From Saccharomonospora cyanea NA-134 (GTDB lineage Bacteria > Actinomycetota > Actinomycetes > Mycobacteriales > Pseudonocardiaceae), in contig NZ_CM001440.1 in assembly GCF_000244975.1 (NCBI RefSeq), forward strand, positions 62,001 to 126,000: a stretch of DNA of 64,000 bases, in the 5' to 3' direction. The notes under the pieces were generated by a model that made no database searches, was not told the DNA's origin, and worked only from the letters and a program-made list of their open reading frames with translations. How positions within the stretch are numbered: position 1 is the stretch's first letter; each line of letters starts with the position of its first letter. The position numbers and the translations under genes are program-made. Positions 1-8,334 of this stretch are shown here, piece after piece.

Positions 1-457
1 GGGTGGCGGCCTCCTCCTCGGTGATCCGCCCCTGTTCCAGCAGTTCGTTGACGAAGCTGTCGTCGCGGGTGATCTGTGAGAACTGCCCGTTTCTGAGCAG
101 GTAGGCGCGCGAGTCGCCGACATGCACCAGCCCGAGCCGCGAGCCGGAGAACAACACCGCTGTCAGGGTGGTGCCCATGCCGTCGAGGTCGGGGTCGTTG
201 GCCACCAGTTCGGAGATGGCCTGGTTCCCCTGGTTGACGGCCTCGCGCAGTTGGGTGACCAGGTCGTCGCCAGGCTCGTCGTCATCGAGATGTGCCAAGG
301 AGGCGATGACGACCTTGCTGGCCACCTCACCGGCGGCGTGGCCGCCCATGCCGTCGGCCAGGGCGAGCAGGCGAGGGCCGGCGTACACGGAGTCCTGGTT
401 GTTGGAACGGACCAGGCCCCGGTCACTGCGGGCCGCGTAGCGTAGGACGAGAGTCAT
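1..457 (-). CDS. pstP: PP2C-family Ser/Thr protein phosphatase PstP (N-terminal part)
   Basis: Metal-dependent PP2C phosphatase that reverses PknA/PknB-type phosphorylation in actinobacteria. Only the first ~152 residues are inside the window; the gene runs off the left edge. Visible PP2C motifs are the N-terminal S-D-R-G-L-V-R-x-N-N-Q-D stretch (about residues 11-22), metal-binding DGMGGH (35-40) and the later VGDSRAYLLR. The ATG at 457-455 overlaps the fhaB stop by 4 bp (ATGA), so translation is probably coupled. The pstP/fhaB/fhaA order matches the conserved cell-division and kinase cluster near oriC. The product is cytoplasmic in its visible part; family members end in a TM and an extracellular tail that cannot be seen here. 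Confidence 0.95.
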   Translation of the reverse strand, partial: MTLVLRYAARSDRGLVRSNNQDSVYAGPRLLALADGMGGHAAGEVASKVVIASLAHLDDDEPGDDLVTQLREAVNQGNQAISELVANDPDLDGMGTTLTAVLFSGSRLGLVHVGDSRAYLLRNGQFSQITRDDSFVNELLEQGRITEEEAAT

Positions 458-924
458 GGGCGAAGCTCGATCACCGTCTTGCCTATCCGGATGGGGACGC
501 CGAGTGGGACTTTCAAGGGTGCAGTGACCTTAGCCCGCCCCAGGAAGGTGCCGTTGGTCGAGCCCAGATCTTCGACATACCACTCGTCACCGCGTAACGA
601 CAGGCGTGCGTGCCGTGTCGAGGCGTAGTCGTCGTCGAGGACCAGGGTCGAGTCGTCGGCCCGCCCGAGCAGGATCGGTCTGCCGTCGAGGGCGATGCGC
701 GTACCGGCGAGCGCCCCGTGGGTGACCACCAGTTGCCGGGGCAGCTTGTTCCTGCCCAGTAGTGGCTTCTTCTCTTTCTTCCCGCGGCGGAGGCTGGGCA
801 GGTTGACCCGCAGCCCCGACGCCGCGTAGAGGTCCGAGCGCACCACGCGCAACGCGGCGAACACGAACATCCAGAGCAGGACGAGGAATCCCACTCTGGT
901 GAGTTGTACGACCAGCTCCGGCAC
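454..924 (-). CDS. fhaB: FHA domain protein FhaB (FipA-like)
   Basis: Phosphothreonine-binding FHA protein of the PknB/PstP cluster. A hydrophobic segment near the N-terminus (GFLVLLWMFVFAALRV) suggests a membrane anchor. The FHA core has the diagnostic G-R, S-T-R-H and G-S-T-N-G-T residues in the C-terminal half. An upstream TTG at 957 would give 167 aa. I prefer the GTG at 924 (156 aa) because the protein then starts just before the Val-Gln-Leu-Thr-Arg segment, as FhaB proteins do (Mycobacterium FhaB is about this length). It overlaps pstP by 4 bp. The start choice is inference. Confidence 0.92.
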   Translation of the reverse strand: MPELVVQLTRVGFLVLLWMFVFAALRVVRSDLYAASGLRVNLPSLRRGKKEKKPLLGRNKLPRQLVVTHGALAGTRIALDGRPILLGRADDSTLVLDDDYASTRHARLSLRGDEWYVEDLGSTNGTFLGRAKVTAPLKVPLGVPIRIGKTVIELRP

Positions 925-1116
925 CTGTTGTGTCAGCTCCCGCTTTCTCGCGCCCAACCCCTGGCGCCCACCGTCGTTCGACCGCCAGGCGTTCGACTGT
1001 CGTCGGCTCCACAGGTCCCCCGCATGGCCGCCATTATGCGGGACACGCGTGTGGTCCCCGTGCGGGACGCCGAAGTTCGTCGGCTGTCGGTCGGCTGTCG
1101 GTCAGCTCGGTCGGAC

Positions 1117-2322
1117 TCAGCCCTGGGTACGGAACACCAACGAGGAGTGGCCCACCCTGATCACGTCGCCGTCGGCGAGCTGCCAGGTCTGCACCGGGGT
1201 GCCGTTCACCGTGGTGCCGTTGGTGGAGCCGATGTCGGCCAGCGTGGCGCTCTGCCCGTCCCACGTGATCTCGAGGTGGCGTCGGGAGACCCCGGTGTCC
1301 GGAAGCCGGAAGTCGGCGTCCTGGCCCCGGCCGATGACGTTGCCGCCCTGCTTCAGCGAGTAGGTGCGGTTGGAGCCGTCGTCGAGCTGCAGGATGGCGC
1401 TGAGCTGACGGTTGCCACCCGGAGGCATGCCGCCGGGATAGCCGCCCTGCTGTCCGTAGGGGTCCCCACCCGGTGCGGGAGCCTGTGCGGGGTAACCGGC
1501 GGGCGGGCTCGGCGGAGCCGCGTATCCCTGGTCGTAACCCGGCTGACCCGCGGGCGGCTGGCCGTAGCCGCCGGGCTGGCCGTAGCCCTGGTCGTAGCCG
1601 CCGGGCTGGCCGTAGCCCTGGTCGTAACCCTGCTGACCGTAACCCTGGTCATAGCCCTGCTGGCCATAGCCCTGGTCGTAGCCGCCGGGCTGGCCGTAGC
1701 CCTGGTCGTAACCCTGCTGACCGTAACCCTGGTCATAGCCCTGCTGGCCATAGCCCTGGTCGTAGCCGCCTTGCTGGCCATAGCCCTGGTCGTAACCGGG
1801 CTGTCCCTGTCCGTAGCCGTACTGACCCTGCTGGCCGTACGGGTCACCCTGGTCGTATTGGCCGTAGCCGCCGGGCTGGCTCATTGGTCGGTCTCCTGCG
1901 TCGCTCATTGGTGCCGACCGCGCGAAAGTCCCGGCGTCGCTTGCCTTGACGTCCGGGTCGACGGTCGAGCGGGTTCTGAACTTTCCAGTATGCAGCGCCT
2001 CGTTGCGCTCTAGCGAAACTACGACGTCACCATAGGTGTCCCAGCCGTGCTCAGCGAGGTGCTCGGACACCGCCTCGGCGAGCATGCGGGTGACCCGCTG
2101 CCCGTCCGCGGCCATCCGGTCGTAGTCCTCGGCACCCAACGACACGACATAGTGGTTGGGCGCGAGCTTGCGCCCGCCCGCGAGGTCCCGAACGTTGTCC
2201 TCACACTCCCGCTCCAGTTCCAACGCCACTTCTTGCGTGACGACGTTGCCACCGAAGATCCGCGCGAAGGCATCTCCCACGAGGTTCTCGAGACGCCGAT
2301 CGAAGCGCTGCACGCGTCCCAC
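1117..2322 (-). CDS. fhaA: FHA domain protein FhaA with DUF3662 and Tyr/Gln/Gly repeat linker
   Basis: FhaA binds phosphorylated partners of the cell-wall synthesis machinery; in mycobacteria it recognises the pseudokinase domain of MviN/MurJ (family knowledge). The 401-aa product has an N-terminal DUF3662 domain ([11 protein letters not shown] near residue 15), a long linker with eight YDQGYGQ units, and a C-terminal FHA domain ([19 protein letters not shown]). A GTG at 2322 is chosen over an upstream ATG at 2397 because a 13-nt Shine-Dalgarno lies just before it and the protein then aligns with FhaA starts. The linker is encoded by nearly identical DNA repeats, including a perfect 84-bp tandem duplication. 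It is separated from fhaB by about 190 bp. Confidence 0.95.
   Translation of the reverse strand: MGRVQRFDRRLENLVGDAFARIFGGNVVTQEVALELERECEDNVRDLAGGRKLAPNHYVVSLGAEDYDRMAADGQRVTRMLAEAVSEHLAEHGWDTYGDVVVSLERNEALHTGKFRTRSTVDPDVKASDAGTFARSAPMSDAGDRPMSQPGGYGQYDQGDPYGQQGQYGYGQGQPGYDQGYGQQGGYDQGYGQQGYDQGYGQQGYDQGYGQPGGYDQGYGQQGYDQGYGQQGYDQGYGQPGGYDQGYGQPGGYGQPPAGQPGYDQGYAAPPSPPAGYPAQAPAPGGDPYGQQGGYPGGMPPGGNRQLSAILQLDDGSNRTYSLKQGGNVIGRGQDADFRLPDTGVSRRHLEITWDGQSATLADIGSTNGTTVNGTPVQTWQLADGDVIRVGHSSLVFRTQG
1597..1764. repeat. Perfect 84-bp tandem duplication inside fhaA
   Basis: Positions 1597-1680 and 1681-1764 are identical, each encoding 28 residues ([10 protein letters not shown] plus two YDQGYGQQG units). 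Shorter 27/30-bp versions of the same unit extend on both sides from about 1550 to 1860. Perfect identity implies recent duplication and a slippage-prone, length-variable linker. Confidence 0.9.
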
Positions 2323-2324
2323 TG

Positions 2325-2337
2325 GGATCACCTCCTT
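2325..2337 (-). promoter_or_regulatory. Extended Shine-Dalgarno of fhaA
   Basis: On the minus strand this reads AAGGAGGTGATCC, complementary over 13 nt to the usual 3' end of bacterial 16S rRNA. It lies just upstream of the GTG at 2322 and decides the fhaA start. Confidence 0.85.
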
Positions 2338-2444
2338 CCACGGGTCTTCGAGCCGATCGTATCGGGTTTTACCGGTGTAACACGGGCCCCCGTGCAAGCC
2401 TTCCGATTCGCCTTGCTACGCTGTCCTCACTGTCGAAGTTGCTC

Positions 2445-2527
2445 GGGCGAGTGGCGGAATGGCAGACGCGCACGGTTCAGGTCCGTGTGTCCGGAAGGAC
2501 GTGAGGGTTCAACTCCCTCCTCGCCCA
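2445..2527 (+). tRNA. tRNA-Leu (CAG anticodon)
   Basis: 83-nt class II tRNA. The acceptor stem GGGCGAG (2445-2451) pairs with CTCGCCC (2520-2526), followed by discriminator A. The anticodon stem CACGG/CCGTG encloses loop TTCAGGT, giving anticodon CAG. The long variable arm follows and the T-loop GGGTTCAACTCCC is clear. No CCA is encoded. A possible -10 TACGCT lies at 2417-2422. Its position beside fhaA is typical for these actinomycetes. Confidence 0.96.
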
Positions 2528-2594
2528 CAGATAGAGACGAATCGCCGTCGGGGATGGTTCCCCGGCGGCGATTCCGCATTGAGGACTGATTACC

Positions 2595-3656
2595 GTGGCC
2601 GACGTGAACGAACAGTGGTCGGCCAGGACGAGGGCGATCGTCGCGGGACGCCCGACAGGCGAGGGGCAGCCCATGAACGTCCCCATCGCTCCTGCCAGCA
2701 TGCTGGGGCTCTCGTACGCCCGCGAGGACGGCACGCCCACGTGGGCGGCGTTCGAGGAGGCTCTCGGCGAGCTGGAGGGTGGTACGGCCACGGCCTTCGC
2801 GTCGGGCATCGCCACCGCCTCGGCCGTGCTGGACGCCCACCCGGTGGGCGCCACGGTGGTGGTGCCGAGGGACAGCTACGCCGGTACCCGCTCCTACTTC
2901 GGGCACGAGCAGGAGACGGGCCGGGTGAAGGTCGTGTCCGTCGAGCCGACCGACACGGCCAGGTGGATCGAGGCCGCAGCGGAGGCCGACCTGCTGTGGC
3001 TGGAGTCACCGACGAATCCGAGCCTGCACGTCGTCGACATCGCCGCGATCGCCGAGGCGGCGCGGAAGACACCGGGGCGACCGACGACTGTGGTGGACAA
3101 CACGTTCGCGACGCCCTTGGGGCAGCAGCCGTTGTCGCTCGGGGCGGACATCGTGGTGCACAGCGCCACCAAGTTCATCGGAGGGCACAGCGACCTGCTG
3201 CTCGGGGCGGCGGTCGCCACCGACCCCGCGCACGTGAGGGCGCTGCGGGACGCGCGCACCCGCATCGGCGCGACGCCGGGCGCGCTCGAGGCCTTTCTCG
3301 CGCTGCGGGGGTTGCGCACACTGCCGGTGCGGTTCGCCGAGGCGTCGCGGACGGCGGCGATGCTCGCGGAGCGACTCGGGGCGCACGCGGCTGTCACTCG
3401 TGTTCGCTATCCGGGTTCGGGCGCGATGCTCGCTTTCGAGGTCGCCGACGCCGATCGCGCCGACGCGGTGTGCGAGGCGCTGCGACTGGTGCGGCACGCC
3501 ACGAGTCTCGGCGGGGTCGAAAGCACCGTGGAACGACGTGCGGCGCGATCCGGTGACGCGCATGTGGCTTCGGGGTTGCTTCGTTTGAGTATCGGTTTGG
3601 AAGATCCCGAAGATTTGTGGGCTGATTTAAACCGAGCGTTGTGCTCAGTGAACTGA
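2595..3656 (+). CDS. Cys/Met metabolism PLP-dependent enzyme (cystathionine gamma-synthase/lyase type)
   Basis: PLP-dependent trans-sulfuration enzyme acting on cystathionine or an O-acylhomoserine-type substrate; the exact reaction cannot be read from the sequence. The fold is recognisable from the cofactor regions: ASGIATASAV (PLP phosphate contact), ESPTNPSLHVVDI, and the Schiff-base lysine in HSATKFIGGHSD. At 353 aa it is slightly shorter than typical 380-400-aa members, mainly at the N-terminus. A GTG start with GAGG about 10 nt upstream is used. It stands alone just downstream of tRNA-Leu, with no sulfur-pathway neighbours. Cytoplasmic. Confidence 0.88.
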   Translation: MADVNEQWSARTRAIVAGRPTGEGQPMNVPIAPASMLGLSYAREDGTPTWAAFEEALGELEGGTATAFASGIATASAVLDAHPVGATVVVPRDSYAGTRSYFGHEQETGRVKVVSVEPTDTARWIEAAAEADLLWLESPTNPSLHVVDIAAIAEAARKTPGRPTTVVDNTFATPLGQQPLSLGADIVVHSATKFIGGHSDLLLGAAVATDPAHVRALRDARTRIGATPGALEAFLALRGLRTLPVRFAEASRTAAMLAERLGAHAAVTRVRYPGSGAMLAFEVADADRADAVCEALRLVRHATSLGGVESTVERRAARSGDAHVASGLLRLSIGLEDPEDLWADLNRALCSVN

Positions 3657-3786
3657 CACATCCTGGTTCTTCACTGTTTCGAGTAGTGGTCTCACGAAGA
3701 ATTGACGCCGTGTGTATGCTCCGCAACGACTGGTGTCTGATCTTCACCTGACTGGGTTTTCCCTCCACTGTCTTCTTAGGAGACTC

Positions 3787-4986
3787 ATGAGCAGCAGAAG
3801 AACGTTGGCCAGGATCGGTGCGCTCGTCGCCGGTTCGGCTGCGGCCCTCTCCCTCGGTTCGGTTCCCGCTTCGGCGGACGGAGCGAAGGCGGACATCGTT
3901 CGCGGCGGCGGCGAGAACGGCTACAACGTGAACATCGGTTCCGAGAGCCAGCAGACCACCCTGTTCAAGCTGAACATCGAGGGTGGCAACACGCTGCGCG
4001 CGTACTGTGTCGAGATCAGCGTCAACGTGGACCCGAGTCGCTCACTCTTCGAGAGCCCGTGGGACGAATTCCCCAACCCCGACTCTCCCTTCCACGCCAA
4101 CCGTGACCGCATCAACTGGGTGTTGCAGCACGGTTTCCCGGTCAAGGACACCGACGCGCTGGTGCAGACGCTCGAGGGTCAGGGCGTCGAACTCCACAAT
4201 GGACTAGACCGCAAGGAAGCCATCGCCGCCACGCAGGCGGCCGTGTGGCACTTCAGCGACGGCAAGGACATCGACCGCAAGGACCCGTCCAGCGCGAGGG
4301 ACGCCGGCTCCGACGCGGACGTGCTCGCGCTCTACGACTACCTCACCGGTGAGTCCAATGTGGGCATCGCTGAGCCCACTCCGGCCCTGAACGTCTCCCC
4401 GGAGACGGCCACCGGCAAGGCCGGTGAGCGGCTGGGCCCGTTCACCGTGGCCACCACCGGGGAGATCACCGAGATCACCAGTGAGCTGCCCGAGGGCGTC
4501 AAGCTCACCGACGCGGACGGCAAGGAGCTGACCGCGGCGGACATCGCCGACGGCACGGAGATCTACGTCGACGTTCCCGAGGAAGCCGAGGAGGGCGCGG
4601 GCGCGTTCTCGCTGAACGCCACCGCACACCTGGCCACCGGCCGGCTGTTCGTCAGCGAGGGTTACCAGAAGAAGCCGGCGCAGTCGCTGATCGTCGCCTC
4701 GTCCGAGGACACGAACCTGTCGGCGAAGGCGAGCGTCGAGTGGGCGGCCGCTCCGCAGCCGACCCAGCCGGAGGAGACCACCGAGGTCACCACGCCGTCC
4801 GAAACCACCACGCAGCCCGCCGCCCCGACGACCGAGACGTCCCAGCCCGCGGTGACTCCGCAGGCCAACACCGACGACCTGGCGGACACCGGTGCTTCGC
4901 CGATGGTTCCGCTGCTCATCGGCCTGGGTCTCGTCGGTGCGGGCACCGGTGCGATCCTGTTGCAGCGTCGCAGGAAAAACGCGTGA
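3787..4986 (+). CDS. TQXA (thioester) domain cell-wall-anchored surface protein
   Basis: Predicted secreted, sortase-anchored protein of 399 aa. It has a signal peptide (R-R-T-L-A-R then a hydrophobic stretch ending at ASA), a TQXA/thioester domain with candidate Cys (AYCVEIS) and Gln (ATQAAVWHF), and an Ig-like middle part. A Thr/Pro/Glu-rich wall-spanning stalk follows, then LADTG, a hydrophobic helix and an RRRKNA tail. LAxTG fits actinobacterial class E sortases. Thioester domains in Gram-positive adhesins form covalent bonds to host or matrix amines (family knowledge); here it may mediate adhesion to surfaces or other hyphae. The ATG is chosen because AGGAG lies just before it and a signal peptide follows directly. 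A strong terminator follows. Confidence 0.9.
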   Translation: MSSRRTLARIGALVAGSAAALSLGSVPASADGAKADIVRGGGENGYNVNIGSESQQTTLFKLNIEGGNTLRAYCVEISVNVDPSRSLFESPWDEFPNPDSPFHANRDRINWVLQHGFPVKDTDALVQTLEGQGVELHNGLDRKEAIAATQAAVWHFSDGKDIDRKDPSSARDAGSDADVLALYDYLTGESNVGIAEPTPALNVSPETATGKAGERLGPFTVATTGEITEITSELPEGVKLTDADGKELTAADIADGTEIYVDVPEEAEEGAGAFSLNATAHLATGRLFVSEGYQKKPAQSLIVASSEDTNLSAKASVEWAAAPQPTQPEETTEVTTPSETTTQPAAPTTETSQPAVTPQANTDDLADTGASPMVPLLIGLGLVGAGTGAILLQRRRKNA

Positions 4987-5014
4987 CGCCTGACGACGTC
5001 CACTGACACGATCG

Positions 5015-5054
5015 AAGGCCACCTTCCACCGCGCGGCGCGGGGAAGGTGGCCTT
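5015..5054 (+). terminator. Terminator after the TQXA gene
   Basis: A 13-bp perfect stem (AAGGCCACCTTCC at 5015-5027 with its complement at 5042-5054) around a 14-nt GC-rich loop. It lies 28 bp after the stop and is followed by TTTGTCGT. The next gene's start at 5089 lies beyond it. Confidence 0.85.
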
Positions 5055-5088
5055 TGTCGTGTCGTGTCACGGAAGTCGAGGAGGTCGG

Positions 5089-5943
5089 ATGGAAGGGGTC
5101 GCATCACCGGAGAGGCTCGGCGAGTTCCGACTCGCCGACGGGCGGACGCTCGGGTGGAGCGAGTGGGGCCCCGTCGACGGAAGACCCGTGTTGCTGTGCC
5201 CGGGTGCGGCGACGAGCCGGCGACTCGGGTTCGGTACCGAACTGGTGCATCCGCTGGGGGTGCGACTGGTGAGTGTGGACCGTCCGGGGCTGGGGGTGTC
5301 GACACCGGCGCCGGAACGGACGATCGCGGACTTCGCCGTCGACGTCGAACAACTCGCCGAGGGGCGCGGTTGGACGTCCCCGGTGGTGATCGGTAATTCG
5401 CAGGGTGCTCCGTTCGCTCTCGCCTGCGCGGTCGCGGGGTTGGCGTCCGCTCTGTATCTCGTGTCCGCCGCCGACGAGATCGGCTCTCCACATTTCGCGG
5501 GCATGCTCGGTGGCCACCTGGCGACGGTGGTGGATCTCTGCGGCCGGAATCCGAGGGCGGCGTACGAACAATTCCTCTCCTTCGACGCCGACTCCGTGCG
5601 GAAGATGGTCGTGGAAAACAGCGGGGATCGGGACACGGCCGTGTACACGGATCCCGTTTTCGACGCCGCTTATCGGGAGGCGCTGAGAGAGGGATTCGCG
5701 CAGGGGGCGGGAGGTTATGCCACCGACACCGTGCTCGCGATGAGGCCGTGGCAGCTCGACCTCGATCGCGTCTCGTGCCCGGTGGAGATCTGGTACGGCG
5801 AGGAGGACACCTCGCATTCGCCCGACAACGGCGTCACTCTGACCTCCCGCGTTCCGGGCGCCTCGCGCCGTTCCGTGCCGGACGGCGGCGGATCGCTTCT
5901 GTGGACCCACAGCGAGACGTTGCTTCGGCGGGTGACGACCTGA
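5089..5943 (+). CDS. Alpha/beta hydrolase
   Basis: 284-aa alpha/beta-hydrolase fold protein of unknown substrate. The nucleophile elbow is G-N-S-Q-G. The oxyanion region is LLCPGAATS and the strand-7 acid is probably in WYGEEDTS. The usual C-terminal Gly-His is replaced by GGGSLLWTH, so the triad histidine is probably the one in LLWTH or is displaced. The ATG at 5089 has GAGGAGG in front; a longer frame starting at 5047 would begin inside the preceding terminator. No signal peptide is seen, so it is probably cytoplasmic. It is monocistronic. Confidence 0.85.
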   Translation: MEGVASPERLGEFRLADGRTLGWSEWGPVDGRPVLLCPGAATSRRLGFGTELVHPLGVRLVSVDRPGLGVSTPAPERTIADFAVDVEQLAEGRGWTSPVVIGNSQGAPFALACAVAGLASALYLVSAADEIGSPHFAGMLGGHLATVVDLCGRNPRAAYEQFLSFDADSVRKMVVENSGDRDTAVYTDPVFDAAYREALREGFAQGAGGYATDTVLAMRPWQLDLDRVSCPVEIWYGEEDTSHSPDNGVTLTSRVPGASRRSVPDGGGSLLWTHSETLLRRVTT

Positions 5944-6008
5944 CCTCGGCCCGGGAAGGCGGCGCGGTTAGCGTGCGACTCGTCGCCGGGGTGACTCGTG
6001 CGAACGGA

Positions 6009-6304
6009 TCAGAACCAATCCCGCATGGTCTCCAGACAGTCCTGGGCGTTCGCGAGATCCGTCATCGTCTCCCCGTAGTGGCCGAGTCCGTGTTCCTCGC
6101 CGTCCAGCTTGCCGGTGGCGGGGACGGCCGACCGCACGGCCTCCCGACCACGTTCAACACCTCGCTGAGACCGACCATGAGGGTACGCGGGTCGTGACGG
6201 CTGGTGGCTCGTACGGCGACGCGCGCCGCCAGCACTCGAAGTACGTACGTGTCGGTGGTGACGTCTTCCTCAGCGAGTTTCGCAGCCAGTTCCCGCCGGA
6301 CCAC
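6009..6304 (-). pseudogene. Frameshifted remnant of a small unknown gene
   Basis: On the minus strand, a GTG at 6304 opens a frame reading VRRELAAKLAEEDVTTDTYV and on to MVGLSEVLNVVGR at about 6145. That frame then turns into low-quality Pro/Arg-rich sequence. A neighbouring frame continues well (EAVRSAVPATGKLDGEEHG, then NAQDCLETMRDWF) to a TGA at 6009-6011. Joining the two needs a single-base shift near 6140. No family is recognised. It could be a decayed gene, a C-terminal regulator fragment or a sequencing error. Confidence 0.45.
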
Positions 6305-6430
6305 CGCTCCGATATCTCGACCGGATCCGGGGCCACGTCACCATGACGAGAGGCCTCCTCCGGAGGTGTTGAACGAGCGGTGTCGTCCGATGACGACGTC
6401 AGGGGCGCACACGGTAGCGCAGGCTCCGCG

Positions 6431-7426
6431 TCACCCCGCGAGCTCGGCGAGGCGGGTGTAGGAGTCGAGCTGATCGCCACGGTCGTGGGTGCTCAGGGTG
6501 ACGAGTACCTCGTCGGCTCCGGTGCGTTCCACGAGCGCCGCGAGGTCGTTCCGCACGGTGGAGGGCGTGCCGTGGAGCTGCCTCCGCAGCACGTCGGCGA
6601 GCAGCCTCGCCTCGCGTTCGGTCGGTTCGGGCAGCTCGTTCGGTGGCCGCAGCGGCGGGAAGACGCCGCGCGTGCGCGAGTGCACGAGTGACCACGCCTC
6701 GGGCAGCAGCAGTTCCCTCGCCCGCTCGGGCGTGTCGGCCACGGCTACGGCCATGGACACCACGACGTACGGTTGCGGCCACAGTGTGGAGGGCCGGAAC
6801 TCGGTGCGGTAGCGGTCGATGTGCTCCACCATCGCGTCCACACCGGACACCTGGCCGATCACGAGCGCCAGCCCGGCCTCGGCCGCGATTCGGGCGCCCG
6901 CGCCGGTGGCGAGGACGAAGGCGGGAACACGCAGCCCCTCGGCGGGAAAGGCGTGCACGCCACGATGCACCGTCGACGGACCTGCGAAGTAGCCGAGCAG
7001 TTCACGAAGCCGCTCGGGGAATCTCTCGGCGTCCTCCTTGCCCGCGCCCAGTGCCGCTCGCTCGCGTTCGGTGAATCCCACCGAACGCCCCAGACCCATG
7101 TCGATGCGGCCCGGGTACAGCGCTTCCAGCGTGCCGAACTGCTCGGCCACCACGAGCGGGCGGTGGTTGGGGAGCATGACGCCGCCCGTGCCGACGCGGA
7201 CGCGGGTGGTGGCGGCCGCGACCGTGGCCGCGAGCACTGTGGGAGCGGAACCGGCGATGCCGGGGACGCTGTGGTGTTCGGACACCCAGAACCGGTGGTA
7301 ACCCAGTTCCTCGATCCGGCGGGCGAACTCCACCGTGTGGCGCACCGCGCTCGCCGGGTCCTCTCCCGCCCGCACGCTCGACCGGTCGAGCACGGACAGC
7401 GGCACCGGCCACGTTCGTCGGTTCAC
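6431..7426 (-). CDS. LLM-class flavin-dependent oxidoreductase (bacterial luciferase-like)
   Basis: 331-aa F420- or FMN-dependent monooxygenase of the luciferase-like superfamily. Recognisable segments are PLSVLDRSSVRAG, YHRFWVSEHHSVPGIAGSAP, RVRVGTGGVMLPNHRPLVVAEQ and GRIDMGLGRS, typical of the MsnO8/YhbW-like branch. The substrate is unknown. A GTG at 7426 is chosen because homology begins at once (NRRTWPVPLSVLD); the open frame upstream to 7729 overlaps the next gene and has the composition of a shadow. It lies 41 bp downstream of the CitE-like lyase on the same strand, so the two are probably co-transcribed. Cytoplasmic. Confidence 0.87.
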   Translation of the reverse strand: MNRRTWPVPLSVLDRSSVRAGEDPASAVRHTVEFARRIEELGYHRFWVSEHHSVPGIAGSAPTVLAATVAAATTRVRVGTGGVMLPNHRPLVVAEQFGTLEALYPGRIDMGLGRSVGFTERERAALGAGKEDAERFPERLRELLGYFAGPSTVHRGVHAFPAEGLRVPAFVLATGAGARIAAEAGLALVIGQVSGVDAMVEHIDRYRTEFRPSTLWPQPYVVVSMAVAVADTPERARELLLPEAWSLVHSRTRGVFPPLRPPNELPEPTEREARLLADVLRRQLHGTPSTVRNDLAALVERTGADEVLVTLSTHDRGDQLDSYTRLAELAG

Positions 7427-7467
7427 GCCGGACCCAACGTTCCCGCGGGCTCCTTCGTTCCGCGGTG

Positions 7468-8334
7468 TCAGTGCCCGCCCTCCGCCCGCATCGCCTCGGC
7501 CAGCGCGAGCACCCGCCGGGCCTGCTCCACGTGCAGGTTCTCCACCATACGGCCGTCCACGGTCACCACGCCCAGTCCTCGGGCCTCGGCGTCGGTGAAG
7601 GCCGCGACGACGCGCCGCGCGTGTTCGACCTCCGCCTCGGACGGCGCGAACACCCGGTTGCACGGTTCGAGCTGGCTGGGGTGGATCAGGCTCTTGCCGT
7701 CGAAGCCGAACCGCCGGGCCTGCACACACTCCGCCTCGAAACCGGCGACATCGCGCACGTCGTTGTACACACCGTCCAGAATGGACTTACCAGCCGCGCG
7801 TGCGGCGAGCAGGCACAGCGAGAGACTCGTCAACAGCGGGGCCCTTCCGGGACCTGGCTCGGCCCGTAGCTCCTTGGCGAGGTCGTTGGTGCCCATGACG
7901 AGCACCGTGAGCGCTTCGGACGCGTTCGCGATCTCCTCCGCCCTCAGCACGGCGGCCGGGGTCTCGATCATCGCCCAGACGGCCGTGTGCTCCGGCGCAC
8001 CGGCCTCGGCCAGAGCCTCCACCACGCTTCGCACGTCCTCGGCCGAGCCCACCTTCGGCACCACGACCGCGTCCGGACCGGCCTCGGCCACGGCGCGTAC
8101 GTCGGCTTCGTGCCACCGGGTTCCGATGCCGTTGACGCGCACGGCGACCTCCCGCCGCCCGTACGGCGCCGCGGCCACCGTCTCGCACACCCGCCGCCGC
8201 GCGGCCTCCTTGGCCTCCGGCGCGACGGCGTCCTCCAGGTCGAGCACCAACGCGTCGGCGGCGAGCGTCGCGGCCTTCTCCAGAGCACGCTCGTTCGCCC
8301 CGGGAAGGTAGAGAACGGAACGGCGCGGTTTCAC
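7468..8334 (-). CDS. HpcH/HpaI aldolase / CitE-like CoA-ester lyase
   Basis: 288-aa TIM-barrel Mg-dependent lyase of the CitE family, which cleaves (citra)malyl-CoA or similar esters. Diagnostic segments are RSVLYLPGANERALEKA, LVLDLEDAVAPEAK (acidic metal-site residues), VRVNG, VVVPKV, MIETPAAV and FGFDGKSLIHPSQ. No CitD or CitF partners are nearby, so a free-standing CoA-ester lyase in carbon metabolism is more likely than citrate lyase. The GTG start has GGAGGA about 5 nt upstream. It is the first gene of a likely two-gene unit with the flavin monooxygenase. Confidence 0.88.
   Translation of the reverse strand: MKPRRSVLYLPGANERALEKAATLAADALVLDLEDAVAPEAKEAARRRVCETVAAAPYGRREVAVRVNGIGTRWHEADVRAVAEAGPDAVVVPKVGSAEDVRSVVEALAEAGAPEHTAVWAMIETPAAVLRAEEIANASEALTVLVMGTNDLAKELRAEPGPGRAPLLTSLSLCLLAARAAGKSILDGVYNDVRDVAGFEAECVQARRFGFDGKSLIHPSQLEPCNRVFAPSEAEVEHARRVVAAFTDAEARGLGVVTVDGRMVENLHVEQARRVLALAEAMRAEGGH

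Noticed and set aside
1550-1860. Regular repeats that might suggest a CRISPR array
   Set aside because: The repeats are contiguous and in frame with fhaA, with no spacers; they encode YDQGYGQ units.
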